NCBI GenBank assembly: GCA_024349705.1
Contig: AP026065.1
Location: 350,726-414,725 of the forward strand
Direction of reading: 5' to 3'
From: Buchnera aphidicola (Ceratovacuna japonica)
GTDB taxonomy: Bacteria; Pseudomonadota; Gammaproteobacteria; Enterobacterales; Enterobacteriaceae
Length of the DNA stretch: 64,000 nucleotides
Shown here: positions 50,268 to 60,953 of the stretch, one piece after another
How the letters are laid out: every line of letters starts with the position of its first letter
Numbering within the stretch: position 1 is the stretch's first letter
Position numbers and translations under genes: made by a program
The notes under the pieces: generated by a model
What the model saw: the letters and a program-made list of their open reading frames with translations, nothing else
The model's database searches: none
Told to the model about the DNA's origin: nothing

Positions 50268-51110
50268 TTAGTAAAAATTATTTATGTTTATTTTCCCGTC
50301 ATATATATGAAAAGTATTACCTGATAAAAAAATATTTTTAAAATTTTTTTCACAAAAAATATTTAATTTCCCTCCACTTAAATTTACTAAAACATTTTTA
50401 TTCAAAAAATTATTTTTTATTCCTATTATTACAGATGCGCAAGCACCACTTCCACAAGATTTAGTTTCACCTACTCCTCTTTCATATGTTCTAACATTAA
50501 TTTCTTTTTTTGAAACTATTTCTACAAAATTTACATTTACCCCCATTGGGAACAAATAATATTTTTCTAAAAATGAACCAATATAATTAACTTCAGCTAA
50601 AAATATGTTTTCTACAAAAATTACACAATGAGGATTTCCTAAAGACACTACAAAATATTTTATTTTTTTTGAATTTATTAATGTATAATATCCATCTTTA
50701 GAATATTTTTTTAAAAAAGGAATTTTAGTAGGATTAAAAATTGGTTTAGACAATTTAACAGAAACACAATCTTTATCTATATTACTTAAATAAATTTTTT
50801 GATCATTAGTTTTTACACAAATATTTTTTTTTTTAGAAATATTTTTTAAATTTATGAATCTTCCAAAACATCTAACTCCATTAACACATTGAAATACTTC
50901 AGTTCCATCATAGTTAAAAATTCTATAAATAAAATCTACTTTCTTATCAAAACTTTCTTCTAACAAAATTAGTTGATCAAAACCTATACCAGTATTTCTA
51001 TCTGATAATCTTTTTACTAACACACTAGTAAATACAATTTTGTTATTCAAATTATTAAATATTGCAAAATCGTTTCCTAAACCATGCATTTTTGAAAAAT
51101 TTATTAGCAT
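50268..51110 (-). CDS. dapF: Diaminopimelate epimerase
   Basis: DapF makes meso-DAP from LL-DAP for lysine and peptidoglycan. The two catalytic Cys are in FQCVNGVRCFGRF (about residues 73-85) and TKSCGSGACAS (about 216-226). MLINFSKMHGLGNDFAIF at the start and NPHCVIFVENI in the middle are typical. Length 280 versus 274. Confidence 0.97.
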   Translation of the reverse strand: MLINFSKMHGLGNDFAIFNNLNNKIVFTSVLVKRLSDRNTGIGFDQLILLEESFDKKVDFIYRIFNYDGTEVFQCVNGVRCFGRFINLKNISKKKNICVKTNDQKIYLSNIDKDCVSVKLSKPIFNPTKIPFLKKYSKDGYYTLINSKKIKYFVVSLGNPHCVIFVENIFLAEVNYIGSFLEKYYLFPMGVNVNFVEIVSKKEINVRTYERGVGETKSCGSGACASVIIGIKNNFLNKNVLVNLSGGKLNIFCEKNFKNIFLSGNTFHIYDGKININNFY

Positions 51111-51202
51111 AATAAAAAATTTTCTTATTAAAAATATAATTTTTATAATTTTTTATAATAATTAAATACATTTATAATAAAAATAAAAAAAAATAATTTT
51201 GA

Positions 51203-51276
51203 TCGGCGAAAGAGGATTTGAACCTCTGACCTACTGGTCCCAAACCAGTTGCGCTACCAAGCTGCGCTATTCGCCG
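51203..51276 (-). tRNA. tRNA-Pro (anticodon TGG)
   Basis: Acceptor pair CGGCGAA/TTCGCCG, D-loop region GCAGCTTGGTAGCGC, anticodon loop TTTGGGA (TGG) and T-loop TTCAAAT match E. coli proM. It lies just downstream of tRNA-His, mirroring the E. coli argX-hisR-leuT-proM operon with argX and leuT removed. CCA is not encoded. Confidence 0.97.
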
Positions 51277-51310
51277 ATAAAATATATTGTTATAAAATTA
51301 AAAATTATTG

Positions 51311-51384
51311 GGTGATTAATGGGATTCGAACCCATGACCACTGAAACCACAATCCAGGGCTCTACCAACTGAGCTATAATCACC
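51311..51384 (-). tRNA. tRNA-His (anticodon GTG)
   Basis: Acceptor GTGATTA/TAATCAC, preceded by an encoded G at position -1 opposite discriminator C73, which is the HisRS identity feature. Anticodon loop TTGTGGT (GTG) and T-loop TTCGAAT are clear. It is the first gene of the His-Pro pair. The 240 bp between it and rho hold nothing I recognise. Confidence 0.97.
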
Positions 51385-51625
51385 AATTATATGAATTAAA
51401 AATACAATATATAAATATTAAATCATTTAAAAAAATTTTTATAAATAATATACTTTATTATAATAAAAATATTTATATATTATATAAAATATATATTGAT
51501 TATATATATATAAAAAATATATTTCAATAAAATATTAAAATATTAGTTAATAAAGTAAATAATATTTTTTAAAAAAAAATAATTTTTTTATAATTTTGTA
51601 AAAATATTTAAATATTATAAATTTT

Positions 51626-52885
51626 TTATGATCTTTTCATCATTTCAAAAAAATCGTTATTAGTTTTAGTCATAGATAATTTGGTAATCAAAAATTCCAT
51701 TGCATCAATTTCACTCATAGGGTGTATTATTTTCCTTAAAATCCACATCTTTTTTAATTCTTCTTTAGAAGTTAACAACTCTTCTTTTCTAGTCCCTGAT
51801 CTATTATAATCTATTGCAGGAAATACTCTCTTCTCAGCAATTTTTCTAGACAAAGGTAATTCCATATTTCCAGTTCCTTTAAATTCCTCATATATAACTT
51901 CATCCATTTTGGATCCAGTATCTATTAACGCTGTAGCTATTATAGTTAAACTACCTCCTTCTTCTACATTTCTAGCTGCACCAAAAAATCTTTTAGGTCT
52001 ATGTAATGCATTAGCATCTACACCTCCTGTTAATACTTTACCTGAAGCTGGCACGACTGTATTATAAGCTCTAGCTAATCTAGTTATAGAATCTAACAAA
52101 ATTACTACATCTTTTTTATGTTCAACTAAACGCTTAGCTTTTTCTATAACCATTTCAGAAACTTGAACATGTCTAGAAGCTGGCTCATCAAAAGTAGAAG
52201 CTACAACTTCTCCATTAACTAATCTTTGCATTTCTGTAACTTCTTCTGGTCTTTCATCTATAAGTAATACCATTAACACACAATCTGTATAATTATGAGC
52301 TATACTTTGAGCAATGTTTTGTAACAACATTGTTTTACCTGCCTTAGGAGGTGCTACTATTAGACCTCTTTGCCCACGCCCTATAGGAGATGATAAATCT
52401 AAAACTCTAGCTGTTATATCTTCAGTAGAACCATTTCCTCTTTCCATTCTCAATCTAGAGTTAGCATGCAAAGGAGTTAAGTTTTCGAACAAAATTTTAC
52501 TTCTAGAGCTTTCAGGTTTATCATAGTTAACTTCATTAACTTTTAATAATGCGAAATATCTTTCTCCTTCTTTAGGAGGTCGTATTTTTCCAGATATAGT
52601 ATCCCCTGTTCTTAAATTAAATCTTCTTATTTGACTTGGAGAAACATATATATCATCTGGACCGGCTAAATAAGAACTATCAGAAGATCTTAAAAATCCA
52701 AAACCATCTTGTAATATTTCCAATACTCCATTTCCAAATATATCTTCTCCTCCTTTTGAATGCTGCTTTAGTATTGAAAAAATAATATCTTGTTTTCTCA
52801 TTCTTGCTAAATTTTCTAGCCCCATTTTTTCACCGAGAATAATTAGTTCAGAAACCGGGTTATTTTTTAGTTCGGTAAGATTCAT
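51626..52885 (-). CDS. rho: Transcription termination factor Rho
   Basis: Rho is the hexameric RNA helicase that ends untranslated transcripts. The length of 419 equals E. coli. The RNA-binding domain has [29 protein letters not shown], Walker A is [15 protein letters not shown] (about 175-189), Walker B is [16 protein letters not shown], and the R loop [12 protein letters not shown] is present. The protein is unusually well conserved. In a genome whose spacers average below 100 bp, Rho may be the main terminator between weakly separated genes. Confidence 0.98.
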   Translation of the reverse strand: MNLTELKNNPVSELIILGEKMGLENLARMRKQDIIFSILKQHSKGGEDIFGNGVLEILQDGFGFLRSSDSSYLAGPDDIYVSPSQIRRFNLRTGDTISGKIRPPKEGERYFALLKVNEVNYDKPESSRSKILFENLTPLHANSRLRMERGNGSTEDITARVLDLSSPIGRGQRGLIVAPPKAGKTMLLQNIAQSIAHNYTDCVLMVLLIDERPEEVTEMQRLVNGEVVASTFDEPASRHVQVSEMVIEKAKRLVEHKKDVVILLDSITRLARAYNTVVPASGKVLTGGVDANALHRPKRFFGAARNVEEGGSLTIIATALIDTGSKMDEVIYEEFKGTGNMELPLSRKIAEKRVFPAIDYNRSGTRKEELLTSKEELKKMWILRKIIHPMSEIDAMEFLITKLSMTKTNNDFFEMMKRS

Positions 52886-53037
52886 TATTTTATATTCTTA
52901 GTAAACTGGGATTCAAATCTTGTGAAGATTATTAAAAAGATAATAATTTTTTTATTTAAATATAAAATAAAATTATTTTTAATTATTTTTAAGATCTTAT
53001 ATGATTTAAATTATATTATATTTTATATACATAAACC

Positions 53038-53067
53038 AGCGGTTTTAATAAATAAAACCGCTTTTTT
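53038..53067. terminator. G+C-containing hairpin between rho and trxA
   Basis: A perfect 9-bp inverted repeat (AGCGGTTTT at 53038-53046 with AAAACCGCT at 53054-53062) encloses a seven-base A/T loop. The T run (53062-53067) is on the plus strand, while both neighbouring genes run on the minus strand. On the minus strand the stem is preceded by A and not followed by U. It looks like a terminator by shape, but its orientation is wrong for trxA; a role in the trxA-rho leader (E. coli has an attenuated rho leader here) is possible. Confidence 0.5.
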
Positions 53068-53077
53068 GTTTTTAATT

Positions 53078-53407
53078 TTATATATAATTATTTAATAAAC
53101 TTTTTAATTGACTTTTAGAAACAGATCCTATCTTAGTTTCTTTAATGATCCCATTATGAAATAATATTAAAGTTGGTATACTTTTAATAAAATATTTTTT
53201 TGATATATTAACATTTTTTTCAACGTTAACCTTTCCAATTTTAATTTTATTTATGTATTCTTCTGACAAATCTTCTAAAATTGGCATTAAAATTTTACAT
53301 GGTCTGCACCATTCAGCCCAAAAATCTACTAAAATTACACATTTTTCTTTTAAAACATTTTTTTTAAAATTTTTATCATTTAATTTAATTATTTTATTTG
53401 TTGTCAT
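53078..53407 (-). CDS. trxA: Thioredoxin 1
   Basis: TrxA reduces protein disulfides. ILVDFWAEWCRPCKILMPIL carries the redox pair, here CRPC instead of the CGPC of E. coli. The cis-Pro loop IKSIPTLILFHNG is intact. Length 109 versus 109. It is upstream of rho, as in E. coli and Buchnera, and downstream of rep in the same direction. Confidence 0.96.
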   Translation of the reverse strand: MTTNKIIKLNDKNFKKNVLKEKCVILVDFWAEWCRPCKILMPILEDLSEEYINKIKIGKVNVEKNVNISKKYFIKSIPTLILFHNGIIKETKIGSVSKSQLKSLLNNYI

Positions 53408-53469
53408 AATATTATCTACAAAAAAAAATATAAAAATATTTTATCAAATAAATAAAATTTCTAAAACTA

Positions 53470-55389
53470 CTATATCCATTTTAAATCTTTTTTAGGTAAT
53501 TCATTTATAAATCTGCTAGGAATTGTAGAAATATTTTCTCCATATTTTCTTCTTGTTTTAGAAAATGTAAGTATTAACTTTTTTTTAGCCCTAGTTATTC
53601 CGACATATGTTAATCTTCTTTCTTCATCAATATCATTGTTAGATATACTGGAATAATGTGGTAATATTCCTTCTTCCATTCCCATTATAAAAACAAATGG
53701 AAATTCTAATCCTTTGGATCCATGCAAAGTCATTAATTTAATAAATTTCTTTTTTTTAAAATCTTTTTTTGAATTTTCATCTTCTACAACAAGTTTTTCT
53801 ATTATTTCCTGAAAAATTAATTTATAATCTTTATTTTTATTTTTACAAAAGTTTTTCACCCATGATAAAAAAATTTTTAAATTTTTTATACATGTTTCAA
53901 ACTTTTCTAAATTATATTTTTTTTTTTTTATCCAATCAATATAGTTAGTATCTTTTACTATTTTATATAAAACCTTATCTGGACTTTTTATAGAAAAAAT
54001 AATAATTTTATTAAACCAAATAATAAATTTTTTTAAATTATTAACACTTTTTTTATTAAATATTTTACATAACTTTTTACTTGAACAAGATTTAAATAAA
54101 CTAATATTATTATTTTTAGATAATAATTTTAATTTAGATAATGTAACTTTTCCAATTTTTCTATTAGGAGTATTTATTACTTGCAAAAAAGAGAAATCAT
54201 TATTTGGATTTATTATTAGTTTTAAATAATTTAATAAATTTTTTATTTCTAATATGTTAAATAAAGAAGTATTAGAAAATATTTTATATGGAATAGACCT
54301 AATCAATAAAATTTTTTCTAAAATCTTTACTTGTTGATTGTTTCTATATAAAATAGCAAAATCATTATATTCATAATTTTTTAAAATACAATTTTTATTT
54401 ATTTCATCAATAACTCTATTGCATTCGTCAAACTCGTTATCTGCAGATATTATATTTATGTAAGATCCATATTTAAAATTAGAAAATAACTTTTTAGAAA
54501 ATAAGTGAGAATTATTAGAAATTAAAATATTAGCAGCATTTAAAATCCTACCTGAAGATCTATAATTGTGTTCTAATTTTATTATTTTCAATTTAGGATA
54601 ATCATTTTTTAATAAAGAAAAATTTTTAGGATTAGCACCTCTCCATGAATATATTGATTGATCATCATCTCCAACTAAAGTAAAATTTTTAGAATTGTTT
54701 AACATTTTTATAAGTTCATATTGTACAAAATTAGTATCTTGATATTCATCCACTAACAAATATTTAACTTCTTTTTTAAAAAAATTTCTTAATAATACAT
54801 TTTTTTTTAATAATAATACAGGCAAAAAAATTAAATCGTCAAAGTCTAAAATATTAAAGTTTCTTAAATATTTTTGATAAATTTCATAACAACTTGCAAA
54901 AATATAATCTAAAGAATTATTAGCTATTTTTTTTGCAATGTTATAATTTACAAAATCATTTTTACATTTAGAAATAAAAAATATTAATTTTTTTAACAAT
55001 TTTGTGTCTCTATTTAAAAATCTCTTTGTAATGTCTTTTAAAATAATATTTTGCTCATATCTATCGAATATAGAAAAATTTTTTTTAGTATATAAATTAC
55101 TATGATCTAACTTTAATATTTTTATTCCCAAAGAATGAAATGTAGAAATATTTAAATAATCAGATTTTTTATTTCCCAAAATTTTTTTAATTCTTTCTTT
55201 CATTTCACTTGCTGCTTTATTAGTAAAAGTTAATGCAAAAATATTTTTTGCATTTATTCCACATTTATTTATTAAATAAACAATTTTATTTATTATAACT
55301 CTAGTTTTTCCAGATCCAGCTCCAGCTATTACAAGACAAGGATTAGAAATAAGTTTTACAGCATTTTTTTGTACACAATTTAATAACAT
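53470..55389 (-). CDS. rep: ATP-dependent DNA helicase Rep
   Basis: Rep is a superfamily 1 helicase that helps forks past protein blocks. Walker A AGAGSGKTRVI (about 22-32), GDDDQSIYSWRGAN, LVDEYQDTN and the late motifs LMTLHGSKGLEFPFVFI and DEERRLTYVGITRAKKKLIL are all present. Length 639 versus 673, the C-terminal tail that binds DnaB in E. coli being shortened. I call Rep and not UvrD from the trxA/ilvC context. Confidence 0.93.
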   Translation of the reverse strand: MLLNCVQKNAVKLISNPCLVIAGAGSGKTRVIINKIVYLINKCGINAKNIFALTFTNKAASEMKERIKKILGNKKSDYLNISTFHSLGIKILKLDHSNLYTKKNFSIFDRYEQNIILKDITKRFLNRDTKLLKKLIFFISKCKNDFVNYNIAKKIANNSLDYIFASCYEIYQKYLRNFNILDFDDLIFLPVLLLKKNVLLRNFFKKEVKYLLVDEYQDTNFVQYELIKMLNNSKNFTLVGDDDQSIYSWRGANPKNFSLLKNDYPKLKIIKLEHNYRSSGRILNAANILISNNSHLFSKKLFSNFKYGSYINIISADNEFDECNRVIDEINKNCILKNYEYNDFAILYRNNQQVKILEKILLIRSIPYKIFSNTSLFNILEIKNLLNYLKLIINPNNDFSFLQVINTPNRKIGKVTLSKLKLLSKNNNISLFKSCSSKKLCKIFNKKSVNNLKKFIIWFNKIIIFSIKSPDKVLYKIVKDTNYIDWIKKKKYNLEKFETCIKNLKIFLSWVKNFCKNKNKDYKLIFQEIIEKLVVEDENSKKDFKKKKFIKLMTLHGSKGLEFPFVFIMGMEEGILPHYSSISNNDIDEERRLTYVGITRAKKKLILTFSKTRRKYGENISTIPSRFINELPKKDLKWI

Positions 55390-55457
55390 AAATTTTAATT
55401 TGTTAAAATAAAACAGTTTTTAAAAAAAATATATTAAATTTATTTTTTTTTAAAAAA

Positions 55458-56933
55458 CTATTTGAAAGAAATATTTTTCATTTTAGTCATGTATTTTCTT
55501 AATTTACTTCCTATTTTTTCTATATCATGATTTCTTATTTCATTGTTTATTTTAGACAATTTTTTATTGTTTATAATAATTTTTGTTTTTTTTGAATTAA
55601 ACAACTCATCATATTTTAAATTGTTTACAAATTTTTTTAAAATTGGTATTGCTTTTTCAGAAAAAATATAGTTTCCATATTCAGCTGTATCAGAAATAAC
55701 TAAATTCATTTCATAAAGTTTTCTTCTAGATAAAGTATTTGCTATAAGTGGTATTTCATGTAGCGATTCATAATAAGCAGATTCTTTACAAATTCCTGAC
55801 TCTAGCATTATTTCATAAGACAATTCTATTCCAGCTCTTAAAGAAGATATTATAAAAATACAATTTTCAAAATATTCTTCTTCTGAAAACTGTTTATCAG
55901 ATTTTTTAGAAATTTCAAAATTATAATTTTTATTCATATTTCTAAAAAATAATAATTTTTTATCATTATTTTTCCAATCTTTTATCATATTTCTAGAAAA
56001 TTTGCCAGAAATTATATCATCCATATGTTTTTTAAATAATGGTTTTAATAAAACTTTTAATTTATTAGAAATTTCATAAGATTTTATTTTAGAAATATTT
56101 GAAATTCTATCAAACATTAAAGTAATACCTCCATGTTTTAAAGACTCAGTAATAATTTCCCACCCATTTTGCACTAAACTACACGCAAAATTTTTATTAA
56201 AATTTTCTGAAATTAATTTATCATAATATACTACAGATACAGATTGCAACATACCACATAATATTGTTTGTTCACCCATTAAATCAGATTTTACTTCTGC
56301 TGAAAAAGAAGATTCTAAAACACCTGCTTTATGACTTCCTAATCCATAAGCCCAAGCTTTTGCATAATCAATACCATATTTTTTACAATCGTTTTTTTTA
56401 TGGACAGATATCAAAGTAGGAACTCCAAATCCCCTTTTATATTCTTCTCTAACTTCAGTTCCAGGACATTTTGGAGCAACCATTATAACAGTAATATCAT
56501 CTCTTATTTTTTGACCATATTCTATTATATTAAAACCATGAGAATATCCTAATATGGAATTAAACTTCATTAATTTCTCTATTTTATTTATAACATTATA
56601 ATGCTCTTTGTCAGGAGTTAAATTTATTACTAAATCAGCATTTGGTATTAAATCTTCATATGTTCCAACACAAAATTTATTTTTTATAGCATTCATCCAA
56701 GATTTATTTTTTTTTTTTATAGAAGATTTTCTTAAAGCATATGAAACATTTAATCCTGAATCTCGTAAGTTTAACCCTTGATTTAATCCTTGAGACCCAC
56801 ATCCTATTATAACAATTTTTTTGTTTATTAAAACATTTACTTTTTTATTAAATTCTTTTTTTTTTACTAATCTGCAATGTTTTAATTCTTTTAATTTTTC
56901 TCTAAAATTTAAAGTATTAAAATAATTTTTCAT
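55458..56933 (-). CDS. ilvC: Ketol-acid reductoisomerase
   Basis: IlvC makes the dihydroxy-acid precursors of valine and isoleucine with NADPH and Mg2+. [12 protein letters not shown] at the start, the nucleotide loop [26 protein letters not shown], the double metal site [13 protein letters not shown] and the second domain ending in [10 protein letters not shown] are present; it is the long class II form. The ATG at 56933 has GGAG eight bases upstream and gives exactly the E. coli 491 residues; 16 upstream codons in frame lack similarity. It is downstream of ilvD, so the two likely form an operon for host provisioning. Confidence 0.97.
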   Translation of the reverse strand: MKNYFNTLNFREKLKELKHCRLVKKKEFNKKVNVLINKKIVIIGCGSQGLNQGLNLRDSGLNVSYALRKSSIKKKNKSWMNAIKNKFCVGTYEDLIPNADLVINLTPDKEHYNVINKIEKLMKFNSILGYSHGFNIIEYGQKIRDDITVIMVAPKCPGTEVREEYKRGFGVPTLISVHKKNDCKKYGIDYAKAWAYGLGSHKAGVLESSFSAEVKSDLMGEQTILCGMLQSVSVVYYDKLISENFNKNFACSLVQNGWEIITESLKHGGITLMFDRISNISKIKSYEISNKLKVLLKPLFKKHMDDIISGKFSRNMIKDWKNNDKKLLFFRNMNKNYNFEISKKSDKQFSEEEYFENCIFIISSLRAGIELSYEIMLESGICKESAYYESLHEIPLIANTLSRRKLYEMNLVISDTAEYGNYIFSEKAIPILKKFVNNLKYDELFNSKKTKIIINNKKLSKINNEIRNHDIEKIGSKLRKYMTKMKNISFK

Positions 56934-57007
56934 AATGTCTCCATAAACTTTTATAAAATATATAAAATAAAGTCTTAACATAAAATAAAAATTATATTTT
57001 CATAAAT

Positions 57008-58864
57008 TTATAATATTTTTTTTATATCTCTATAAGCACCTTCATCTGCACTTGTTGCAAAATAAGAATATATTTTTAATGAAGAAGAAATTTTTCTATT
57101 TCTTGAAACTGGAGTATAAGAGTTCTTTCCTCTAGAATGTTGTTCTTTTTTTCTAGTATTTAGTTCTTTTGTAGAAACGTTTAAAGAAATTGTTCTATTA
57201 GGAATATTAATATCAATTATATCATAATTTTTTATCAAAGCTATTTCACCACCACTTGCAGCCTCAGGTGAAACATGACCAATAGACAACCCAGATGTAC
57301 CACCAGAAAATCTTCCATCTGTAATCAATGCGCAATATTTATCTAAATCAACAGATTTTAAATAAGATGTTGGATATAACATTTCTTGCATACCAGGGCC
57401 TCCTTTAGGACCTTCGTATCTTATAACTATTACATCACCCTTTAAAATTTTGCTATTTAATATTGCATTCACTGCATCTTCTTGACTTTCATATACTTTA
57501 GCTGGTCCTGAAAAAATTAAACTTTTTAAATTTACACCAGCTGTTTTTACAACACATCCTTTTTTAGCTAAATTGCCATATAAAATAGCTATACCTCCAT
57601 CACTACTATAAGAATTTTTTATAGATCTTATACATCCATGTTTTCTATCTTTATCTAATTTTTTCCACTTAAAAGATTGAGAAAATGGAACTATAGTTTT
57701 TTTTCCTTTTGGAGCTGATTTAAACATGTTTTTTATATTTTTGTCTTTAGATAACATTATATCATATTTTAATATCATTTCTTCTATTGTAAATCCAAGA
57801 AAATTAATAGTAGATTTTTTTAACAAATCTCCTCTATATAATTCTCCTAATAACCCAAAAACCCCACCTGCTCTATGAAAATCTTCTATATGATATTTTT
57901 TAGAATTAGGAGAAACTTTACAAATATATGGAATTTTTTTTGACAAAAAGTCTATATCAGAAATATTAAATTTTATATTTCCTTCTTTAGATAAAGCTAA
58001 TAAATGTAAAATAGTATTAGTAGATCCACCCATAGATATGTCTAAACACATAGCATTATACAACGAATTTTTGTTTATTAGACTTTTTGGTAATACATTT
58101 AAATTTTTATTCTCGTAAAAATCCTTAGTAATATTTACTATATGTTTACCGGCTGAAACAAATAATTTTTTCCTTTCTAAATGAGTAGCTAATAATGTTC
58201 CATTTCCTGGAAATGAAATTCCTAAAACTTCAGTTAAACAATTCATAGAATTAGCCGTAAACATGCCTGAACAAGAACCACAAGTAGGGCATGCGTTTTT
58301 TTCTACAATTTTAGAAATATCTTTTCCATAATTTTTTGATCCATATACAATAGCATCTACTAAATCTACTTTACTATACTTTCCATCCACCATTATTCTT
58401 CCTGATTCCATAGGACCGCCAGAAACAAATATAGTAGGTATATTTAATCTTAAAGATGCTATTAACATGCCAGGAGTAATTTTATCACAATTAGAAATAC
58501 AAACCATAGAATCAACACAATGTGCGTTTATAACATATTCAATTGAATCAGCAATTATTTCCCTTGAAGGTAAAGAATATAACATTCCTGAATGACCCAT
58601 TGCTATACCATCATCTATAGCAATAGTATTAAACTCCTTAGGATTACCTCCATTTAATTTTATTTCTTTTGAAACTAACTTTCCTAAATTTCTTAAATGT
58701 ATATGACCTGGAACAAATTCTGTAAAAGAATTTACTACAGCAATAATAGGTTTTTTAAAATCATCATCTTTCATACCTGTAGCTCTCCAAAGAGCTCTAG
58801 ATCCAGAAGAATTTTCACCTTGAGTAGTAATATAAGATCTGTATGGCACGTTTTTAAACTCCAT
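57008..58864 (-). CDS. ilvD: Dihydroxy-acid dehydratase
   Basis: IlvD is the Fe-S dehydratase after IlvC. Cluster Cys are seen in [12 protein letters not shown] and [21 protein letters not shown] (about residues 123-134 and 193-213). The start has [21 protein letters not shown], and the C-terminal swivel domain includes [17 protein letters not shown] and [21 protein letters not shown]. Length 618 versus 616. Its cluster would come from the isc genes about 400 bp away. Confidence 0.97.
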   Translation of the reverse strand: MEFKNVPYRSYITTQGENSSGSRALWRATGMKDDDFKKPIIAVVNSFTEFVPGHIHLRNLGKLVSKEIKLNGGNPKEFNTIAIDDGIAMGHSGMLYSLPSREIIADSIEYVINAHCVDSMVCISNCDKITPGMLIASLRLNIPTIFVSGGPMESGRIMVDGKYSKVDLVDAIVYGSKNYGKDISKIVEKNACPTCGSCSGMFTANSMNCLTEVLGISFPGNGTLLATHLERKKLFVSAGKHIVNITKDFYENKNLNVLPKSLINKNSLYNAMCLDISMGGSTNTILHLLALSKEGNIKFNISDIDFLSKKIPYICKVSPNSKKYHIEDFHRAGGVFGLLGELYRGDLLKKSTINFLGFTIEEMILKYDIMLSKDKNIKNMFKSAPKGKKTIVPFSQSFKWKKLDKDRKHGCIRSIKNSYSSDGGIAILYGNLAKKGCVVKTAGVNLKSLIFSGPAKVYESQEDAVNAILNSKILKGDVIVIRYEGPKGGPGMQEMLYPTSYLKSVDLDKYCALITDGRFSGGTSGLSIGHVSPEAASGGEIALIKNYDIIDINIPNRTISLNVSTKELNTRKKEQHSRGKNSYTPVSRNRKISSSLKIYSYFATSADEGAYRDIKKIL

Positions 58865-58998
58865 CTTTAATATTTTTTACATATTAAAAATATTTAAAAA
58901 AATACTCATTTATATGTTTAACAAAATTTGATAAAATAATAAAATTATCATGAAAATACTTACTAAAACTATTAATGAACAAATAAAAAATACTTTTG

Positions 58999-59072
58999 CA
59001 GGGGAGGAGGGACTCGAACCCCCAGCATCCGGTTTTGGAGACCGACACTCTACCTATTTGAGTTACACCCCT
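58999..59072 (-). tRNA. tRNA-Trp (anticodon CCA)
   Basis: Anticodon loop CTCCAAA (CCA) with A36-A37-A38, T-loop TTCGAGT and discriminator G match E. coli trpT. The acceptor arms AGGGGTG and CTCCCCT pair at six of seven positions; position 6-67 is a U-U mismatch where E. coli has C-G. CCA is not encoded. It sits alone between ilvD and the divergent iscS. Confidence 0.95.
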
Positions 59073-59248
59073 ATATAAAATATTAATACTAAAAAAAAAT
59101 ATTTTTTTTAAAAACACAAAATTTTTATTCTTATAAATTACTAAATTATAATATAATACTATTAAAAATAAATATAGTCTATACATTTTATAAAATAGAT
59201 TTTAATAAAAAATCAAAAAAAAATGTTTGCTAAATTAAAAAAAAATAA

Positions 59249-60469
59249 ATGAAAAAAATTAAAAAACCTATATATTTAGACTACGCAGCAACTACGCCTG
59301 TAGATAAAAAAGTTGCTAAAATTATGTTAAAATATTTAACAAAAAATAGTAATTTTGGAAATGCAGCATCTAGATCTCACAAATTTGGTTGGATAGCAGA
59401 AGAAGCTGTAGATATAGCTAGAGAACAAATATCAAATTTAATAAAATCAGATCCAAAAGAAATAATATTTACATCAGGAGCAACAGAATCAATAAATTTA
59501 GCAATAAAAGGAATAATGCAATTTTATAAAAATAAAGGAAATCATATAATAACTAGTAAAACAGAACATAAAGCAGTATTAGATACATGTAGATATTTAG
59601 AAAGTAAAAAATGTAAAGTTACATATATTACACCTAAAAAAAATGGAATAATAAAAATAAAAGATATACTAAAAAACATAAAAAAAAATACGATATTAAT
59701 ATCAATAATGCATGTTAATAACGAAACTGGAATAATACAAGATATAGATAAAATTAGTAAAATATGTAAAAAAAAAAAAATATTTTTTCATGTAGACGCA
59801 ACACAAAGTGTAGGGAAAATAAAAATAAATTTAAAAAAAACTAAAATAGATTTAATGTCTTTCTCATCTCACAAAATATATGGACCTAAAGGAATAGGAG
59901 CTTTGTTTATTAGAAAAAAACCAAGAATAAGAATATCTCCTCAAATTCATGGTGGAGGTCATGAAAGAGGAATGAGATCAGGAACACTACCTGTACACCA
60001 AATAGTTGGAATGGGAGAAGCGTTTAGAATAGCAAAAAAAAAAATCAAGTCAGAAAATATAATGTTAAATAAACTAAGAAATATTTTATGGAAAAAAATA
60101 AAAAATATAGAAGAAATATACTTAAATAGTGATCTTAAAAAAACTTCTCCACATATATTAAATATAAGTTTTAATTATATAGAAGGAGAATCTATTATTA
60201 TGGCTTTAAAAGATTTAGCTGTATCATCTGGATCTGCATGTACATCTGCTAGTTTAGAACCTTCATATGTATTAAAATCTATGGGAATAAAAACAGAACT
60301 AGCGCATAGTTCTATAAGATTTTCATTTGGTAGATTTACAAAAAAAAAAGAAATAAAATATGCAGCCAATATAATACATAAATCAGTAAAAAAGTTAAGA
60401 AAATTATCTCCATTATGGGAAATGTTTAAAAAGGGAATAAATATAGAAAAAATAAGTTGGAAAATATAA
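59249..60469 (+). CDS. iscS: Cysteine desulfurase IscS
   Basis: IscS takes sulfur from cysteine for Fe-S clusters and tRNA thiolation. [12 protein letters not shown] at the start, [13 protein letters not shown], the [10 protein letters not shown] pyridoxal-contact region, the PLP Lys in [16 protein letters not shown] (about 206) and the catalytic Cys in the loop [16 protein letters not shown] (about 328) are intact. Length 406 versus 404. It heads the isc cluster; the iscR regulator that precedes it in E. coli is missing. Confidence 0.98.
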   Translation: MKKIKKPIYLDYAATTPVDKKVAKIMLKYLTKNSNFGNAASRSHKFGWIAEEAVDIAREQISNLIKSDPKEIIFTSGATESINLAIKGIMQFYKNKGNHIITSKTEHKAVLDTCRYLESKKCKVTYITPKKNGIIKIKDILKNIKKNTILISIMHVNNETGIIQDIDKISKICKKKKIFFHVDATQSVGKIKINLKKTKIDLMSFSSHKIYGPKGIGALFIRKKPRIRISPQIHGGGHERGMRSGTLPVHQIVGMGEAFRIAKKKIKSENIMLNKLRNILWKKIKNIEEIYLNSDLKKTSPHILNISFNYIEGESIIMALKDLAVSSGSACTSASLEPSYVLKSMGIKTELAHSSIRFSFGRFTKKKEIKYAANIIHKSVKKLRKLSPLWEMFKKGINIEKISWKI

Positions 60470-60505
60470 AATTATAATTGTTTATTAAAAAAATTAGGAA
60501 AAAAA

Positions 60506-60892
60506 ATGTCTTATAGTAAAAAAGTTCTAGATCATTATGAAAACCCAAGAAATGTTGGATCTTTTTCTACTAAAAAAAAAAATGTAGGAACAAGTTTAGT
60601 TGGAGCGCCTGTATGTGGAGACGTAATGAAACTTCAAATAAAAGTAAACAAAAAGGGAATAATAGAAGATGCATGCTTTAAAACATATGGATGCGGTTCA
60701 GCTATAGCATCAAGTTCTTTAATGACTCAATGGATAAAAGGAAAAACTTTAAAACAAGCTAAAAAAATAAAAAATACTAAAATAGTAAAAGAACTAAGTT
60801 TACCTCCAGTAAAAATACATTGTTCTATATTAGCAGAAGAAGCAATAAAAAATGCAATATTAGATTATAAAAAAAAACAAAAAAAAAAATAA
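60506..60892 (+). CDS. iscU: Fe-S cluster scaffold IscU
   Basis: IscU is the scaffold for cluster assembly. Three cluster Cys lie in GAPVCGDVMKLQ, KTYGCGSAIASSS and PVKIHCSILAEEA, and the chaperone-recognition LPPVK is intact (LSLPPVKIH). Length 128 as in E. coli. LPPVK is the site bound by HscA in E. coli, although hscA is absent from this cluster. Confidence 0.98.
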   Translation: MSYSKKVLDHYENPRNVGSFSTKKKNVGTSLVGAPVCGDVMKLQIKVNKKGIIEDACFKTYGCGSAIASSSLMTQWIKGKTLKQAKKIKNTKIVKELSLPPVKIHCSILAEEAIKNAILDYKKKQKKK

Positions 60893-60904
60893 AAAATAAT
60901 ATAT

Positions 60905-60928
60905 GTGCTGAATAATTTTATTCAGCAC
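60905..60928 (+). promoter_or_regulatory. Hairpin in the iscU-hscB gap
   Basis: A perfect 10-bp stem (GTGCTGAATA at 60905-60914 with TATTCAGCAC at 60919-60928) with a four-base loop lies 12 bp after the iscU stop, where iscA stands in E. coli. It contains four G-C pairs, rare in spacers here, and is not followed by a U run. It may protect or process the upstream iscSU message, or partly end transcription, so that less hscB-fdx is made. Confidence 0.55.
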
Positions 60929-60953
60929 TATATAACAACATAAGAAAAAATAT

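Noticed and set aside
58884..59186. A 100-codon open frame
   Set aside because: It includes the tRNA-Trp gene and A/T spacer; the pieces that look like protein are translated tRNA.
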